Shown here one piece after another: positions 25,991-35,139 of a DNA stretch of 64,000 bases; the stretch's first letter is position 1, and the number at the start of each line of letters is the position of its first letter. A program made the translations under genes and the position numbers. Under the pieces are notes generated by a model. The model saw only the letters and a list, made by a program, of their open reading frames with translations, did no database searches and was not told where the DNA came from. Source of the DNA: Flavobacterium sp. (GTDB taxonomy: Bacteria; Bacteroidota; Bacteroidia; Flavobacteriales; Flavobacteriaceae); contig NZ_JBCNKR010000006.1 of assembly GCF_039595935.1 (NCBI RefSeq), positions 2,700,001 through 2,764,000 on the forward strand, given 5' to 3'.

Positions 25991-28900
25991 ATGCTAGATA
26001 AAATCATTCAGTTTAGTATACGAAACAAGTTCGTCATACTATTATTTACCCTCGTTTTAATAGCGTGGGGAAGCTATTCTCTTAAACAATTACCGCTTGA
26101 TGCCCTGCCGGACGTAACCAATAATCAGGTTCAGATTATTACAACTGCGCCAACATTGGCAAGTCAGGAAGTGGAGCAATTAATAACTTATCCGCTGGAG
26201 CAGGCCGTAAAAACAGTTCCGGATATTATTGAGCTCCGCAGTATTTCCCGTTTCGGATTATCTGTCGTAACAGTTGTTTTTGAAGATAATGTCGATATTT
26301 ACTGGGCGCGAGAACAAATATTTCAACGCTTAAAACAAGCCGAAGAAAACATTCCGCCTTATGCCGGATCGCCGGAATTAGCTCCAATTTCAACAGGTTT
26401 AGGCGAAATTTACCAATATGATGTTTACGCCAAAAAGGGTTACGAAAAAAAATACGATGCAATACAGCTAAGAACCATTCAGGACTGGATTATTATTCCG
26501 CAACTGCAAGGCGTAAAAGGCGTTGCCGAAGTAAGCGCCTGGGGCGGAAAACTAAAACAATATGAAATTGCCGTTAATCCAAACACACTAAATAGTTTGG
26601 GCGTAACGATTACAGAAATCTTTGACGCCTTAGAAAAAAACAACCAAAATACCGGAGGTGCTTATATTGAAAAAGATCAATATGCGTATTTCATTCGCGG
26701 TGTCGGAATGGCAAAAGGCGTAAAAGATCTTGGCAATGTTGTAGTTAAAAACAGAAACGGATCTCCAGTTCTCGTGCGCGATGTTGCACAAGTTCGTGAA
26801 GGCGTTGCATTGCGTTACGGAGCTTCAACAAAAGATGGAAAAGGAGAAATTGTTTCGGGTATGGTTTTGATGCTCAAAGGCGAAAATTCGAGTGCAGTTG
26901 TTAATCGTGTAAAAGAGAGAATGGAGCAGATCAATAAAAGTCTGCCCGAAGGCGTAGTTGCCGAAGCTTTTATCGATAGAGGAAAATTAGTTGATAATGC
27001 TGTAGGAACCGTTACCAAAAACTTACTCGAAGGAGCATTAATTGTCATTTTTGTTCTGATTCTTTTTTTAGGAAATCTTCGTGCCGGATTAATCGTTGCA
27101 TCGGTAATTCCGCTGGCGATGCTGTTTGCTATTATTTTGATGAATGCCTTTGGCGTAAGCGGAAACTTAATGAGTTTGGGCGCCATAGATTTCGGAATCA
27201 TTGTCGATGGCGCCGTTATTATTGTTGAAGCTTCGATGCATCATTTGCAAAAACTCAAACGAAACAAAGAACTTTCGCAGGAAGAAATGGATGCTGAAAT
27301 TTACAATTCGGCTTCCAAAATAAGAAACAGCGCGGCTTTTGGAGAAATCATTATTTTAATTGTGTACTTACCAATTCTGGCTTTAATAGGTACAGAAGGA
27401 AAAATGTTTAAACCAATGGCAATGACGGTTGGTTTTGCCGTAATTGGTGCATTTGTACTTTCGTTAACGTATGTGCCAATGATGAGTGCTTTATTTCTTT
27501 CGAAAAAAACCGAACACAAAGAAAACTTCAGCGACAGAATGATGCTTTGGTTTGAAAACCTTTATACACCATTTTTGAATAAAGCATTAGAATTTAAAAA
27601 AATAGTGTTAGGAATTGCATTAGGTTTATTTGCTTTGGGATTAATCATTTTCAATAATATGGGCGGCGAATTTATCCCAACAATAGAAGAAGGCGATTTA
27701 GCCATTAACGCCAGTATTATGACCGGAAGTTCGCTTTCGCAGATGGTGGAAACGGCGACTAAATACGAACAGATTTTAAAAGCCAAATTTCCCGAAATAA
27801 AAACCATCGTAACCAAAATAGGAAGCGGAGAAATCCCAACCGATCCAATGCCGATTGAAAGCGGTGATTTGATAATCGTTTTAAAAGATAAAAAAGAATG
27901 GAAAGGCAAATATCATAATTGGGAAGAAATCGCAAACGCCATGAAAGAAGAAATGGAAGTAATTCCAGGCGCAAATATTGAGATTTCGCAACCTATTCAA
28001 ATGCGTTTTAACGAATTAATGACCGGAAGCCGAAGCGATATTGCAATCAAAATTTTTGGTGATGATTTGGAAATTCTGGATTCAAAAGCATCAGAACTGA
28101 TTTCGAAAATAAAAAACATTGAAGGAATTGGAGATCTAAAAGCCGATAAAGTAACCGGATTGCCTCAAATCACAATTAAATACGATTACAATAAAATTGC
28201 TTTATACGGATTGAATATCTCAGATATTAATCAAATTATTCGTTCGTCATTTGCCGGAGAAAGTGCGGGAAAAATCTACGATGAAAGTAAACGATTTGAT
28301 GTTGTGGTAAGAATGAATGAAGACAATCGCGGTGATATTACCGATGTGAGTAATTTGTTTATTCCATTGCCAAACGGACAACAGGTTCCGCTTTCGCAAG
28401 TGGCGGCTGTAGATTACGAACAAGGTCCGGTACAAATTGTTCGTGAAGATGGAAAACGAAGAATAACTGTTGGTTTAAATGTTCGCGGCAGAGATATTAA
28501 AACTGTTGTAGAAGAAATTCAGCGGAAACTGGATAAAGATTTTAAACTTCCTGCGGGATATTATATTACATACGGCGGACAATTTGAGAATTTGATAGAA
28601 GCTACAAAACGACTTTCGATTGCATTACCAATTGCTTTAGGTTTGATTTTGATCTTACTGTATTTTACATTTAAAAGCTATAAACAAGCACTTTTGATTT
28701 TTACAGCCATTCCTTTATCTGCCATAGGAGGCGTATTTGCGCTTTCGCTGAGAGGAATGCCGTTTAGTATTTCGGCCGGAATTGGATTTATAGCCTTATT
28801 CGGAATCGCGGTTTTAAACGGAATCGTCTTGATTTCGTATTTCAATCAATTAAAAACAGAAGGAATTTTAGATCCCCTTCAAAGAGTTATAATCGGAACC

Positions 28901-29104
28901 AAAACCAGATTACGTCCCGTTTTGATGACTGCAGCCGTAGCTTCATTAGGATTTTTACCAATGGCATTGTCGACAAGCGGCGGGGCAGAAGTACAGAAAC
29001 CTTTAGCAACCGTAGTTATCGGCGGTTTAGTCTCGGCAACCTTATTAACCTTAATCGTTTTACCGATTTTGTATTTAATGCTGGAGAGATTTAACCGCAA
29101 ATAA
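25991..29104 (+). CDS. Heavy-metal RND efflux pump (CusA/CzcA family)
   Basis: The open frame extends back to a TTG at 25958, but the ATG at 25991 (MLDKIIQFSIRNKFVILL) gives the family's usual start and 1037 residues. It has the RND pattern: first helix, two large periplasmic loops, and helices with GAIDFGIIVDGAVIIVEASM carrying the proton-relay Asp/Glu. It also has PRMP-like sites and VLNGIVLISYF near the end. It exports metal ions from periplasm or cytoplasm by proton exchange. Ion choice is not determined. It is followed by a TolC-type gene and the adaptor, a complete tripartite set. Confidence 0.92.
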   Translation: MLDKIIQFSIRNKFVILLFTLVLIAWGSYSLKQLPLDALPDVTNNQVQIITTAPTLASQEVEQLITYPLEQAVKTVPDIIELRSISRFGLSVVTVVFEDNVDIYWAREQIFQRLKQAEENIPPYAGSPELAPISTGLGEIYQYDVYAKKGYEKKYDAIQLRTIQDWIIIPQLQGVKGVAEVSAWGGKLKQYEIAVNPNTLNSLGVTITEIFDALEKNNQNTGGAYIEKDQYAYFIRGVGMAKGVKDLGNVVVKNRNGSPVLVRDVAQVREGVALRYGASTKDGKGEIVSGMVLMLKGENSSAVVNRVKERMEQINKSLPEGVVAEAFIDRGKLVDNAVGTVTKNLLEGALIVIFVLILFLGNLRAGLIVASVIPLAMLFAIILMNAFGVSGNLMSLGAIDFGIIVDGAVIIVEASMHHLQKLKRNKELSQEEMDAEIYNSASKIRNSAAFGEIIILIVYLPILALIGTEGKMFKPMAMTVGFAVIGAFVLSLTYVPMMSALFLSKKTEHKENFSDRMMLWFENLYTPFLNKALEFKKIVLGIALGLFALGLIIFNNMGGEFIPTIEEGDLAINASIMTGSSLSQMVETATKYEQILKAKFPEIKTIVTKIGSGEIPTDPMPIESGDLIIVLKDKKEWKGKYHNWEEIANAMKEEMEVIPGANIEISQPIQMRFNELMTGSRSDIAIKIFGDDLEILDSKASELISKIKNIEGIGDLKADKVTGLPQITIKYDYNKIALYGLNISDINQIIRSSFAGESAGKIYDESKRFDVVVRMNEDNRGDITDVSNLFIPLPNGQQVPLSQVAAVDYEQGPVQIVREDGKRRITVGLNVRGRDIKTVVEEIQRKLDKDFKLPAGYYITYGGQFENLIEATKRLSIALPIALGLILILLYFTFKSYKQALLIFTAIPLSAIGGVFALSLRGMPFSISAGIGFIALFGIAVLNGIVLISYFNQLKTEGILDPLQRVIIGTKTRLRPVLMTAAVASLGFLPMALSTSGGAEVQKPLATVVIGGLVSATLLTLIVLPILYLMLERFNRK

Positions 29105-29119
29105 AATAATTTCTCTCGC

Positions 29120-29202
29120 AGATTTAGCGGATTAGGCAGATTTAATTTCTGATTATAATAAATGATAATCTGCTAAATCTCCAAAATCTGCGAGAGTTAA
29201 AA
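29120..29202. repeat. Inverted cgcagattt repeat in the efflux operon
   Basis: ctcgcagatttagcggatta and aaaatctgcgagag face each other between the pump and TolC genes, so the transcript would carry a large hairpin here. It is a copy of the cgcagatt family best seen at 36828-36926. Confidence 0.6.
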
Positions 29203-29213
29203 AAATAAACGAA

Positions 29214-30452
29214 ATGAGAAACTCAATATATAAAAATCAATCAAAAATACTTTACTGCCCATTTCTACCGGGATTGATGTTAATTACATTCCTATTGGCA
29301 AGCACATTAACATCGGCGCAAGCCAAAATATCCTTAGAAAAAGCAATAGAACTTGCCAAATCAAACAACATCGACTTAAAAATTGCCGATAAAGAAATAG
29401 AACGACAAACCGTTTTAAAGAAAACAGCTTTTCAGCCAGATCCTTTGCAGGTTCAATATCAGGGCGGACAGTTTAACAGTGTCGATTTTGACCATAATGT
29501 TTCGGTTCAGCAGTTTTTTCCGTTAGGAAATGTCACAAAAGCCAATAGACAATTGCAGGAAGAATTGGCAAAACTGGCCGAAAAACGAAAAGCGTTATCA
29601 TCTTATGAACTTGAAAAAGCGGTGACTTTGGCTTATTATCAATATTTATACGGAATTTCGATTCAAAGATTAAACTCAGAATTGAATGAGATTTACACCA
29701 AATTCCTAAAGAACGCCGAACTCCGTTTTAAAACCGGAGAAAGCGGCAATATTGAAGTAATAAGCGCGAAAGCCAAAGTAAAAGAAATCGAAACCCAAAA
29801 GGAACAATTAATGTACGATTTGGCGATTTACCAAAAACAGCTTCAGTTTTTTGTGCAGACAAATGAAAATATCATTCCGGATGAAACGACTTCGCTTAAA
29901 TATCCATTTATTGAAAATAAGGATTCAAAAGCTGAGAGTTTAATGACAGACTTTTATCAGCAGCAAATTTCGGTTTACCAAAAAGAAGCCGGAACGTTTA
30001 AAGCCAACCGAACTCCAAAACTAGGTTTGGGTTATTTTGCGCAGACGATTAACACCGAATCTTTGTTTCAGGGGGTTACCGCAGGATTACAGATTCCACT
30101 TTTTGGTGGCGTAAATTCGGCGAAAGCCAAAGCTGCAGAAATCAGTGTTTTGCAGTCGCAATTGGCATTAGATAAAAACAAAATTATTATGAATCTGCAA
30201 AAAGAAGAATTGCAAAACAATTTTCAAAAACAGCAGAAAAACTTAGATTATTATCAGAATGAAGGTTTGCAATATGCGAATCAAATTATTGAAACGGCGC
30301 AGAAAAGTTATGCCAACGGCGATATGAGTTATTGGTCGTACATCAGTTTTTTAAATCAGGCAATTGATATTAAAAAACAACTCGCAGAAGCCACGCACAA
30401 TTTTAATCAAAGTGCTATCGAACTTCAATTTCCAACCATCAAAAATAATTAA
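29214..30452 (+). CDS. TolC-family outer-membrane channel of the efflux system
   Basis: A 412-residue exported protein (hydrophobic signal about residues 18-38, ending TSAQA). It has the repeated helical OEP pattern: AIELAKSNNIDLKIADKEI, LAYYQYLYG, RFKTGESGNIEVISAKAKVK, and a mirrored second half with GVTAGLQIPLFGG and SYANGDMSYWSY. It forms the outer-membrane exit duct of the RND pump. It lies two bases before the adaptor gene's ATG. Confidence 0.9.
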   Translation: MRNSIYKNQSKILYCPFLPGLMLITFLLASTLTSAQAKISLEKAIELAKSNNIDLKIADKEIERQTVLKKTAFQPDPLQVQYQGGQFNSVDFDHNVSVQQFFPLGNVTKANRQLQEELAKLAEKRKALSSYELEKAVTLAYYQYLYGISIQRLNSELNEIYTKFLKNAELRFKTGESGNIEVISAKAKVKEIETQKEQLMYDLAIYQKQLQFFVQTNENIIPDETTSLKYPFIENKDSKAESLMTDFYQQQISVYQKEAGTFKANRTPKLGLGYFAQTINTESLFQGVTAGLQIPLFGGVNSAKAKAAEISVLQSQLALDKNKIIMNLQKEELQNNFQKQQKNLDYYQNEGLQYANQIIETAQKSYANGDMSYWSYISFLNQAIDIKKQLAEATHNFNQSAIELQFPTIKNN

Positions 30453-30454
30453 AA

Positions 30455-31672
30455 ATGAAAATAAGTTTAACCGCAAAGTTCACAAAGATTTTAGCGCAAA
30501 GTTCACAAAGAAAATTAGCTTATAGCTTACTGCTTATAGCTTATAGCGGAATATTAATTTCCTGCAATGAAAAGAAAGTAGAAGAAACCCACGAAGAAGA
30601 AAAAACAAGCACAGAAGTAGCTTTAACGGAATCACAATACAAAACCGTAGGTATCGAAACAGGTTTTGTAGAAAACAGAAATCTTAATAAAATCATTAAA
30701 GCAAATGGTTACACAACTGTTCCACCGCAAAATTCTGCTGAAGTTTCGACTTTAATTGGCGGAACGGTAAAAGACATTTTTGTTTTGGAAGGAACTTATG
30801 TCAATAAAGGAAAAGTTTTGGCAACGATTCAAAATTTGGAAGTTATCGAAATGCAAGAAGAATACCATTCGGCAACAGCCAATGTTGAATATTTACAGTT
30901 AGAATATAATCGCCAGAAAACATTAAGCGACGAAAATGTGAATCCGAGAAAAACATTTCAGGAAGTAAAAGCTAAATTGGCTGCCGAAAGAGCCCGCGCA
31001 CAGGCAGCAAAAAATAAATTAGAAGCGTTGCATGTTTCTACAAAAGGAAGTTCTTCTGTAGTGCCAATTGTTTCGCCTATAAACGGTTATGTAGGTAAAA
31101 TTAATATTGCCAAAGGCGCTTTTGCTCAAACGGGAGTTTCTTTATTTGAGGTTGTAGACAATAGTCAGATGCATTTGGATTTGAATGTTTATGAAAAAGA
31201 TTTAGGTTCAATTTCGATTGGTCAGGTGATCGATTTTGTGTTGACAAATCAATCGAATAAATCAATAAAAGGAAAGATTTTCGGAATCAATAAATCTTTT
31301 TCTAACGAAAGTAAAACAGTTGCCGTTCACGCTAAAATTGAACCGGCGGATGCAAAAGATTTAATTCCGGGAATGTATGTTTCGGCAAATATCAATATTA
31401 CGAATGCAACTGTTCCGGCTTTGCCAAAAGACGCTGTTGTTCGAAATGCCGATAAATATTTTGTTTTTGCTGAGGAAGAAGAACATAAAAATGAGAAAAC
31501 AAAAGAAAAAGAAATTCACTTTAAAGCAATTGAAGTTATTCCCGGCACAACAGATTTAGGTTTTACAGAAGTGAAGTTTGTTGAGAAGATTAATTCGAAT
31601 GCCAAAATCGTTACTGAAGGTGCTTTTTATCTGCTTTCTGCAATGAAGGGCGGAGGAGAGCACGAGCATTGA
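30455..31672 (+). CDS. RND periplasmic adaptor lipoprotein (CusB/CzcB type)
   Basis: A 405-residue membrane-fusion protein. The signal peptide ends in LISC (Cys37), so it is a lipoprotein. A barrel-sandwich domain (STLIGGTVKDIFVLEGTYVN), a helical hairpin and a beta barrel (VVDNSQMHLDLNVYEKDLGS) follow. The end carries a His/Glu tail (GGGEHEH) that may bind metal. The DNA for most of the signal peptide is intergenic-type repeat sequence (see findings). No other start codon is available before residue 100, so the start is firm. Confidence 0.9.
   Translation: MKISLTAKFTKILAQSSQRKLAYSLLLIAYSGILISCNEKKVEETHEEEKTSTEVALTESQYKTVGIETGFVENRNLNKIIKANGYTTVPPQNSAEVSTLIGGTVKDIFVLEGTYVNKGKVLATIQNLEVIEMQEEYHSATANVEYLQLEYNRQKTLSDENVNPRKTFQEVKAKLAAERARAQAAKNKLEALHVSTKGSSSVVPIVSPINGYVGKINIAKGAFAQTGVSLFEVVDNSQMHLDLNVYEKDLGSISIGQVIDFVLTNQSNKSIKGKIFGINKSFSNESKTVAVHAKIEPADAKDLIPGMYVSANINITNATVPALPKDAVVRNADKYFVFAEEEEHKNEKTKEKEIHFKAIEVIPGTTDLGFTEVKFVEKINSNAKIVTEGAFYLLSAMKGGGEHEH
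30467..30547. repeat. Intergenic repeats inside the adaptor signal peptide coding region
   Basis: 30467-30510 contains two cgcaaagttcacaaag-type units of the same family as 8486-8577. 30515-30547 contains tatagcttactgc and related units shared with the 56547-56761 repeat block. Both are read in frame as the start of the adaptor. Confidence 0.7.
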
Positions 31673-31679
31673 TTTTTTT

Positions 31680-31718
31680 AAGGTTCTGAGATGCTAAGGT
31701 TCTAAGGGACTGAGGTTT
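31680..31718. repeat. ttctaag repeat block
   Basis: Contains ggttctgagatgctaag and ggttctaag, placed directly after the adaptor stop codon. Confidence 0.55.
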
Positions 31719-31731
31719 TTTTCTCATTTTA

Positions 31732-31831
31732 TGTCATTTCGACGAAGGAGAAATCTGCACAAGTAACTCCGCAACGAAAGTCTAATCTTTGTCGAGCTTC
31801 TTGCGCAGATTTCTCCTTCGTCGAAATGACA
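31732..31831. repeat. Large palindromic element (tgtcatttcgacgaagga type), copy 1
   Basis: 32-base arms at 31732-31763 and 31800-31831 are complementary except for one mismatch. The middle carries caagtaactccg. Copy 2, with the same design but changed sequence, is at 60858-60960. With the ttctaag block and a cgcaaag-like stretch (31855-31890), it fills the 327-base gap 31673-31999. No gene is seen there. Confidence 0.8.
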
Positions 31832-31999
31832 AATTTTACGCTTAATTCTCCAAAAAAACTTTGCGACTCTGCGACTTTGCGAGATTAAAAACAAATTTAA
31901 CTTAGAATAAATTGCCGCAAAATGATTAAATTTAGAGCATTATTTTAAACAAAGTTTACGGAACCAAAAACCTGAAACTTTAAACTTGAAACTCCAAAA

Positions 32000-33997
32000 A
32001 TGATACATCAAGATAAAGAAATAAAAACCACAAAAAATAAGTCCAAACCTTCCTGCTGCTGTTCTCACGACGAACCTGTGCATACAGAAAATGACGGGCA
32101 TGATCACGGTCACGATCATGAACATGAAGTTGAAGGAAGCTTGTTTAAAATGTTTCTCCCGTCTATAATATCCTTTATTTTATTGCTTATAGGGATTGGT
32201 TTTGATAACTATTTTCCGCAAAGCTGGTTTTCGGGATATGTTAGAATTGCCTGGTATGTTATTGCATATCTTCCGGTTGGACTTCCGGTTTTAAAAGAAG
32301 CTTATGAAAGCATTGTAAAAGGCGATGTTTTTTCAGAGTTTTTCCTGATGTGTATTGCCACAATTGGAGCATTTGCCATTGGAGAATATCCTGAAGGTGT
32401 TGCAGTTATGCTATTTTATACCATTGGAGAAACATTTCAGGGAATGGCAGTTACAAAAGCAAAATCTAATATTAAAAGTTTATTGGATCAGCGTCCTGAT
32501 GAGGTTACGGTTTTGGAGAACAATACTGCTGTAAAAATAAAAGCAAAAGATGCTAAAATAGGCGACATTATTCAGCTAAAAGCGGGAGAAAAACTTGGAT
32601 TAGACGGCGAATTATTATCAGATTCAGCTTCGTTTAATACGGCAGCTTTAACCGGAGAAAGCAAACCTGATACGAAAAAGAAAGGCGAAACCGTTTTGGC
32701 CGGAATGATAAACGGAAATACAATTGCTGAGGTAAAAGTGACAACGGCTTACAATGACAGTAAGCTTTCGAAAATACTCGAATTAGTACAAAATGCAACG
32801 ACTAAAAAAGCGCCTGCAGAATTATTCATTCGAAAATTTGCCAAAATCTACACGCCAATTGTAGTGTATCTTGCAATTGCAATTTGTTTACTGCCAATGC
32901 TTTTTGTCGATAATTATGTTTTTAGCGACTGGTTATACAGAGCTTTGGTTTTTCTGGTTATTTCTTGTCCATGTGCTTTGGTTATCAGTATTCCTCTGGG
33001 TTATTTTGGCGGAATTGGTGCTGCAAGTAAAAACGGAATTCTGTTTAAAGGAAGCAATTATCTGGACAGCATTTCGAAGATTCAGAATGTCGTTATGGAC
33101 AAAACCGGAACAATGACCGAAGGTGTTTTTAAAGTTCAGGAAGTGATCATTAAACCTGATTTTGATAAAGAAGAAATCCTGAAACTGGTTAATGTTTTAG
33201 AAGGAAAGAGCACGCATCCCGTTGCAACGGCCATTCATAATTATGTTGGAGTAATTGATTCTTCTATTGAATTACAAAATGTTGAAGAAATCTCAGGTCA
33301 CGGTTTAAAAGCTGAAATTTCCGGAAAAGAACTTCATGTTGGGAATTTTAAATTGCTGGATAAGTTTAATATTTCTTACGATATTGATCCAAGTTCAGTA
33401 GTTTATACCACGATTGCAATTGCTTATGATAATAAGTTTGCCGGTTATTTAACCATTGCAGATGAAATTAAAGCAGATGCTCAAGAAACCGTTTCAAAAC
33501 TAAAATCATTAGGCGTAAAAGTAACAATGCTGAGTGGAGATAAAACAAATGTTGTTCGGTTTGTTGCTGATAAACTCGGAATAAAAAATGCTTTTGGAGA
33601 TTTGCTTCCGGAAGATAAAGTCAATAAAGTAAACGAAATTAAAGCCAAAAACGAAACCGTAGCTTTTGTGGGTGATGGCGTAAACGATGCGCCTGTAATT
33701 GCTTTAAGTACCGTAGGAATTGCAATGGGAGGTTTAGGCAGCGACGCCGCAATTGAAACTGCCGATGTTGTGATTCAGGATGATAAACCGAGTAAAATTG
33801 CAATGGCTATTAATATTGGAAAACAAACCAAAAAAATCGTTTGGCAAAATATTACTTTGGCATTTGTCGTAAAAGCTTTTGTATTGATTCTTGGCGCCGG
33901 CGGACTTGCCACAATGTGGGAAGCCGTTTTTGCCGATGTTGGCGTTGCTTTATTAGCAATTTTAAATGCAGTCAGAATTCAGAGAATGAAATTTTAG
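32000..33997 (+). CDS. P1B-2 type Zn/Cd/Pb-transporting ATPase
   Basis: A 665-residue heavy-metal P-type ATPase. The N-terminus has a CCC cluster and a His-rich stretch (DGHDHGHDHEHE) in place of an HMA domain. The CPC transport site is Cys323-Pro-Cys325, the phosphorylated Asp367 is in DKTGTMTEG, and the hinge is GDGVNDAP. The last helices contain a Lys (VVKAFVLILG) and FADVGVALLAILNA with the Asp-x-Gly of ZntA-like pumps, which supports Zn, Cd or Pb as substrate. It is separated by repeats from the RND operon but fits the same metal-resistance block. Confidence 0.93.
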   Translation: MIHQDKEIKTTKNKSKPSCCCSHDEPVHTENDGHDHGHDHEHEVEGSLFKMFLPSIISFILLLIGIGFDNYFPQSWFSGYVRIAWYVIAYLPVGLPVLKEAYESIVKGDVFSEFFLMCIATIGAFAIGEYPEGVAVMLFYTIGETFQGMAVTKAKSNIKSLLDQRPDEVTVLENNTAVKIKAKDAKIGDIIQLKAGEKLGLDGELLSDSASFNTAALTGESKPDTKKKGETVLAGMINGNTIAEVKVTTAYNDSKLSKILELVQNATTKKAPAELFIRKFAKIYTPIVVYLAIAICLLPMLFVDNYVFSDWLYRALVFLVISCPCALVISIPLGYFGGIGAASKNGILFKGSNYLDSISKIQNVVMDKTGTMTEGVFKVQEVIIKPDFDKEEILKLVNVLEGKSTHPVATAIHNYVGVIDSSIELQNVEEISGHGLKAEISGKELHVGNFKLLDKFNISYDIDPSSVVYTTIAIAYDNKFAGYLTIADEIKADAQETVSKLKSLGVKVTMLSGDKTNVVRFVADKLGIKNAFGDLLPEDKVNKVNEIKAKNETVAFVGDGVNDAPVIALSTVGIAMGGLGSDAAIETADVVIQDDKPSKIAMAINIGKQTKKIVWQNITLAFVVKAFVLILGAGGLATMWEAVFADVGVALLAILNAVRIQRMKF

Positions 33998-34012
33998 AAT
34001 AATGGTTAATTG

Positions 34013-34076
34013 TTAATTATGAATTATGAATTATGAATTATGAATTATGAATTATGAATTATGAATTATGAATTAC
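34013..34076. repeat. Heptamer tandem array (atgaatt)
   Basis: About eight or nine near-perfect copies of a 7-base unit lie between the convergent ATPase and ars genes. Outer flanks (aatggttaat at 34001 and attaaccatt near 34083-34092) are inverted copies, so the array sits inside a palindrome. Copy number could vary between strains. Confidence 0.8.
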
Positions 34077-34100
34077 CAATTAACCATTAACCATTAATAA

Positions 34101-34517
34101 TTAACAATCATTTTTAGAGAACTGTTCACAAAACGCTTTAATCGTTTGTCTCACAGTTCTAAACTCCTGTAAAATTTCTTCTTCAGTTCCTGTTGCTTTA
34201 GCGGGATCATTAAAGTTTTGATGTATTTTTTGAGCTTTTGATGGAAAAAATGGGCAGCGTTCTTTTGCGTTATCACAAACCGTAATTACAAAATCAAATT
34301 CTATATCCTGATATTCATCGATATGATTTGAAGTATGATTTGAAATGTCAATCCCATCTTCTTTCATAGTTGCGATTGCCCTGGGATTAACTCCGTGGGT
34401 TTCAACACCGGCGCTGTAAACTTCGGCTTTGTTTCCTAAAAAATAACGTAAATAACCTTCGGCAATCTGGCTTCTGCAGCTGTTTCCCGTGCAAAGCACT
34501 AAAATTTTCTTTGTCAT
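34101..34517 (-). CDS. arsC: Thioredoxin-dependent arsenate reductase (LMW-PTP fold)
   Basis: A 138-residue protein with the phosphatase loop Cys9-TGNSC-Arg15 and the redox cysteines Cys81 and Cys88 (TVCDNAKERCP), plus the DP loop Asp105. The spacing equals that of the staphylococcal thioredoxin-linked enzyme (Cys10, Cys82, Cys89). It reduces arsenate to arsenite. It is the last gene of the ars operon, four bases after a 41-codon ORF. No arsenite pump is found in the window, so export must be encoded elsewhere. Confidence 0.92.
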   Translation of the reverse strand: MTKKILVLCTGNSCRSQIAEGYLRYFLGNKAEVYSAGVETHGVNPRAIATMKEDGIDISNHTSNHIDEYQDIEFDFVITVCDNAKERCPFFPSKAQKIHQNFNDPAKATGTEEEILQEFRTVRQTIKAFCEQFSKNDC

Positions 34518-34521
34518 AAAT

Positions 34522-34647
34522 TTAGACTAATAACCAAATGAGATTGATAATGCAGAATTTCGGTTCAAAGCCAAAAATAAGCTGCAATACAATAACAGAT
34601 GTTGTTATGATAATAGGTTTCTTGTATTTAATTATTTGGTGTTTCAT
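34522..34647 (-). CDS. 41-residue hydrophobic small protein in the ars operon
   Basis: The ATG (34647-34645 on the minus strand) overlaps the stop of the DUF6428 gene as TAATG, and the TAA stop at 34524-34522 is four bases from the arsC start. It begins MKHQIIKYKKPIIITTSVIV and is largely hydrophobic, with a Lys-rich start, so it should be a one-helix membrane protein. It has no family that I recognise. It could be a remnant of a longer protein of the DUF6132 type often seen in such contexts, since it lacks the usual GC...CP motif. The tight coupling is the main evidence that it is translated. Confidence 0.5.
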   Translation of the reverse strand: MKHQIIKYKKPIIITTSVIVLQLIFGFEPKFCIINLIWLLV

Positions 34648-35120
34648 TAACAGCATCCGGAGTTTGGAGAACAACTATTGGCTTCATTTTTATAAAGTTC
34701 CGTTAAAGCTATTTTTTCTTTTGCAGAAGGAACTTTACATGCATCTTGAGCCAGACAGGCAGTCGTTTTATTTTTTAAGATAAAATGAGTTCCGTTAAAT
34801 TCTAAACCATATCTGCCAATTGTTTCATTTTGATATTCAACTTCAATTTCAAAATCGCCAATACCTAATTTTTCTTCTGATAAATTAATAATATGTAAAA
34901 GTTTACCCGGTTTCAGTCTGTGTTCAAAATCATTGGCATTCCACAACTGAAAATTAACCGCTTTTTCATGGCGAATAACCCCGCCGCAGTCAATAAAATC
35001 TTTACTGGTAATTCCCACTTCTGTTACGTGAAAATGTTCAGGAACAAAATTTCCGTTTTCTAATTGAAAGATAACATTTTCCAAATCTGGAAGAATGTTT
35101 TTAATGTCTGATAGTTTCAT
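34647..35120 (-). CDS. DUF6428 family protein
   Basis: A 157-residue protein whose body contains PEHFHVTEVGITSKDFIDCG and RHEKAVNFQLWNANDFEHRL, the pattern of DUF6428 proteins in Bacteroidetes ars operons. The tail ends CSPNSGCC, a cysteine cluster that could bind arsenite. The gene sits between arsR and the small ORF, and an operator-like palindrome lies just upstream at 35140-35160. Function is unproven. Confidence 0.82.
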   Translation of the reverse strand: MKLSDIKNILPDLENVIFQLENGNFVPEHFHVTEVGITSKDFIDCGGVIRHEKAVNFQLWNANDFEHRLKPGKLLHIINLSEEKLGIGDFEIEVEYQNETIGRYGLEFNGTHFILKNKTTACLAQDACKVPSAKEKIALTELYKNEANSCSPNSGCC

Positions 35121-35139
35121 TGTATTTTGTTTTATAGTT

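Noticed and set aside
34013..34076. CRISPR array
   Set aside because: Units are 7 bases and directly adjoining, with no spacers, and no cas gene is present. It is a simple tandem repeat.
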